Assembly: GCA_003451635.1 (NCBI GenBank)
Contig: DMAT01000085.1
Span: forward strand, 1 to 8,234
Direction: 5' to 3'
Source: Syntrophus sp. (in: bacteria)
GTDB lineage: Bacteria; Desulfobacterota; Syntrophia; Syntrophales; UBA8958
Length of the DNA stretch: 8,234 bases
The first letter of the stretch is position 1. Each line of letters begins with the position of its first letter. The position numbers and the translations under genes were made by a program. Below are positions 6,445 through 8,234 of this stretch, piece by piece. Under the pieces are notes generated by a model that saw nothing but the letters and a program-made list of their open reading frames with translations, did no database searches and had not been told where the DNA came from.

Positions 6445-6512
6445 GGGTACTCATCTACACAAATCCGGATAGTTTCGCAACCATCTCTTTATATTTTCAT
6501 CCTCATATTCAA

Positions 6513-6518
6513 TATAAT
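6513..6518 (+). promoter_or_regulatory. Perfect -10 hexamer upstream of the RNA methyltransferase gene
   Basis: TATAAT on the plus strand within an AT-rich 83-nt stretch (6445-6527). The best -35 is weak (TTTATA at 6488-6493, 19-nt spacing). Transcription from it would begin near 6525. That leaves almost no leader for a start at 6528 or 6531 but about 30 nt for the ATG at 6555, which has AGAAGGG at 6545-6551. Confidence 0.4.
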
Positions 6519-6554
6519 TCTTATATTTTGATGCAAATTTTGATAGAAGGGAAA

Positions 6555-8027
6555 ATGTTAAAAAATATGGAACCTGAAACGATCATGTCGATGTGGATGG
6601 AAAAACGCCGCATTCTCGTCACCTGCGCCAAGGGGACGGCCCCTTATTTACAGCAGGAGATCCTTGCCCTGGGGCTGCCGATCCATGAAGAGTCAGAGGC
6701 GGCCGTAGAGACGGAGGGGGCTATGGAGGAGGCCATGCTCCTCAACCTTTCCCTGCGGACGGGTCAGCGGGTCCTTCTCCTCCTTCACGAAGGTCAGGCC
6801 AAGACGCCGGGTGACCTCTATGACGGGGTGATTAACCTGCCCTGGGAGGACATCCTCCATGAGGACGGCTATGTCTGCATAACCTCTTCAGTGGATACCC
6901 AGGAGATTCGCGATCCCCGTTACGCCAGCCTCAAGGTCAAAGACGCCATTGTGGACCGTCTCCGGAACCTGTTCCGGTGCCGCCCTGATTCCGGTTCCGA
7001 CCGGACCGGCGCCGTTATTCATGTGTACTGGAAGGATGATCTCTACCGGATATTTGCCGATACCTCGGGGGAGCCTCTCTCCCGCCGTGGTTACCGCAAG
7101 ATTCCCCTCATTGCCCCCATGCAGGAAACCCTGGCGGCGGCGGTGATCATGGCCACGGGCTGGACGGGCGAGGGGCCGTTAATCAATCCCATGTGCGGCA
7201 GCGGCACCCTGGCCATCGAGGCGGCGCTGATTGCCCGGCGGCGGGCCCCGGGCTTGCTGAGGGACAATTTCGGTTTTCTTCACCTGAAAGGATTTGACGA
7301 CGACCTGTGGCAACAAGTGCGTCTGAAGGTCAGAAAAGGAGAGCGGAAGGATATTCCCGGACGGATAATTGCCACGGACATTTCTCTGGATGCGGTCCGG
7401 GCCGCCGGCGTCAACGCCGGGAGGGCAAAAATGGGCCGTTATATCCAATTTCGCCAATGTCCTTTCGAAGAAACCTCTATGCCAGGGGGAAAGGGAATTG
7501 TGGTTATGAACCCCCCTTACGGCCAGCGGCTGGGGGAAGAAGCCGACCTTGCCGGTCTCTATAAAGGGATCGGGGATTTTTTTAAGGAGAGGTGCGAGGG
7601 ATATCGGGGCTATGTCTTCACGGCCAATCTGGACTTAGCCAAGAAGGTAGGGCTCCGCACTTCCCGGCGGGTGATTCTGTACAACGGCGAGTTGGAAAGC
7701 CGCCTGTTGGAATACGAGATCTACGAAGGCAGCAGAAAACAACCTCCTAAGGAAGAAAAAACGAGAAACAACAAAATTATAAAAAGCCCGGAAAACATCA
7801 ATAGGCAGCGTTTCGGAACAACGAGCCGGGAACGGAGTCGTGAACCAGGAATGATTCTTTCCCGGAGGATTTTTAACCCGGAAGAAGCTTCCCCCGGATT
7901 AATATCCATCCCCGACGAGATCCCGGCCCGGGTGGATGAAATTGTAGGCACCGATGCGGTTCCCTACAATGTAGCTGTCCCGGAGCGCCGCGCCCCGGTG
8001 CGGCGGCGTGTCATCCCCAAGAAATGA
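6555..8027 (+). CDS. THUMP-domain class I SAM-dependent RNA methyltransferase (RlmL/UPF0020 type)
   Basis: A 490-residue protein from the ATG at 6555. A THUMP RNA-binding domain (about 50-155) precedes a UPF0020/RlmL-like Rossmann methylase (about 170-392). Visible motifs are the F-A-D-x-S-G-E-P-L-S-R-R-G-Y-R linker, the SAM-binding NPMCGSGTLAIEAA (211-224), the acidic ATDIS (273-277) and the catalytic NPPYG (319-323) typical of N2-guanine methylation. E. coli RlmL methylates G2445 of 23S rRNA; here the second (RlmK) domain is absent. Instead a tail of about 100 residues, rich in Arg, Lys, Glu and Pro, runs from about 392 to the end. I prefer 6555 because AGAAGGG lies just upstream and a TATAAT lies at 6513; the same frame is open from a TTG at 6528. 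The stop is 7 nt before murI, so the two are probably cotranscribed. The target nucleotide is inferred from the family only. Confidence 0.88.
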   Translation: MLKNMEPETIMSMWMEKRRILVTCAKGTAPYLQQEILALGLPIHEESEAAVETEGAMEEAMLLNLSLRTGQRVLLLLHEGQAKTPGDLYDGVINLPWEDILHEDGYVCITSSVDTQEIRDPRYASLKVKDAIVDRLRNLFRCRPDSGSDRTGAVIHVYWKDDLYRIFADTSGEPLSRRGYRKIPLIAPMQETLAAAVIMATGWTGEGPLINPMCGSGTLAIEAALIARRRAPGLLRDNFGFLHLKGFDDDLWQQVRLKVRKGERKDIPGRIIATDISLDAVRAAGVNAGRAKMGRYIQFRQCPFEETSMPGGKGIVVMNPPYGQRLGEEADLAGLYKGIGDFFKERCEGYRGYVFTANLDLAKKVGLRTSRRVILYNGELESRLLEYEIYEGSRKQPPKEEKTRNNKIIKSPENINRQRFGTTSRERSREPGMILSRRIFNPEEASPGLISIPDEIPARVDEIVGTDAVPYNVAVPERRAPVRRRVIPKK

Positions 8028-8034
8028 GCTAGCT

Positions 8035-8234
8035 ATGGACCTGAGATTAATCCATTCCATTGGCGTCTTTGATTCCGGTATCGGGGGGCTGACCGTGGTC
8101 CGGTCCCTCATGGAACGCCTGCCCTTTGAAAATATCATCTATTTTGGTGATACCGCCCGGGTTCCCTACGGCGTCAAGTCTGTAGAGACGATTACCCAGT
8201 ATGCCACCGAAATCACCGATTACCTCCTTAAAAA
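8035..8234 (+). CDS. murI: Glutamate racemase, 5' end only
   Basis: The first 66 codons of a gene that continues past the right edge. The protein interconverts L- and D-glutamate in the cytoplasm, supplying D-glutamate for peptidoglycan. The opening IGVFDSGIGGLTVVRSLMER, then IIYFGDTARVPYG and VKS, is the family signature, including the Asp-Ser of the active-site DSG segment and the GDTARVPYG substrate loop. The two catalytic cysteines lie further downstream, outside the window. The ATG is 7 nt after the stop of the RNA methyltransferase and has no strong ribosome binding site of its own, which suggests coupled translation. Confidence 0.92.
   Translation, partial: MDLRLIHSIGVFDSGIGGLTVVRSLMERLPFENIIYFGDTARVPYGVKSVETITQYATEITDYLLK

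Overview
The window looks like ordinary chromosomal DNA from an anaerobic delta-type proteobacterium. The Syntrophales/Desulfobacterota range is my best guess. This is inferred from the gene content (a PAS-PAS-LuxR one-component regulator, a C_GCAxxG_C_C redox protein, a DUF2156 protein, a glyoxalase-II-like hydrolase that seems to lack part of its glutathione site) and from moderate-to-high GC coding DNA with AT-rich gaps. No mobile element, CRISPR array, tRNA or rRNA was seen.

Layout. Positions 1-1531 hold two minus-strand genes: a sensor-regulator with two PAS domains and a C-terminal LuxR-type helix-turn-helix, and downstream of it the 5' end of a C_GCAxxG_C_C family protein that runs off the left edge. 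The gap between them carries a perfect 9-bp inverted repeat that looks like an operator. Positions 1771-2784 (+) encode a divergent methylthioribose-1-phosphate isomerase (MtnA/eIF2B-like). A small minus-strand gene at 2839-3060, convergent with it, encodes a KOW/SH3-like protein behind a strong ribosome binding site. Positions 3321-4025 (+) encode a glyoxalase-II-like metallo-beta-lactamase fold hydrolase.

Positions 4050-6444 (-) form a compact three-gene operon, transcribed as AI-2E family permease, GNAT acetyltransferase, DUF2156 protein. Each pair overlaps by 4 nt (ATGA), so translation is probably coupled. From 6555 rightward (+) lie an RlmL-type THUMP/SAM-dependent RNA methyltransferase with a long basic tail and, 7 nt after its stop, the 5' end of glutamate racemase (murI). 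The 110-nt AT-rich gap between the divergent permease and methyltransferase starts holds a perfect TATAAT that bears on the choice of methyltransferase start codon.

The genes do not form one obvious pathway. The clearest functional unit is the coupled permease-GNAT-DUF2156 operon. The most checkable novelties are the palindrome beside the PAS-LuxR gene, the changed substrate-binding motifs in the MtnA homologue, and the small KOW-like protein. I found no convincing evidence for a wholly new biological system.
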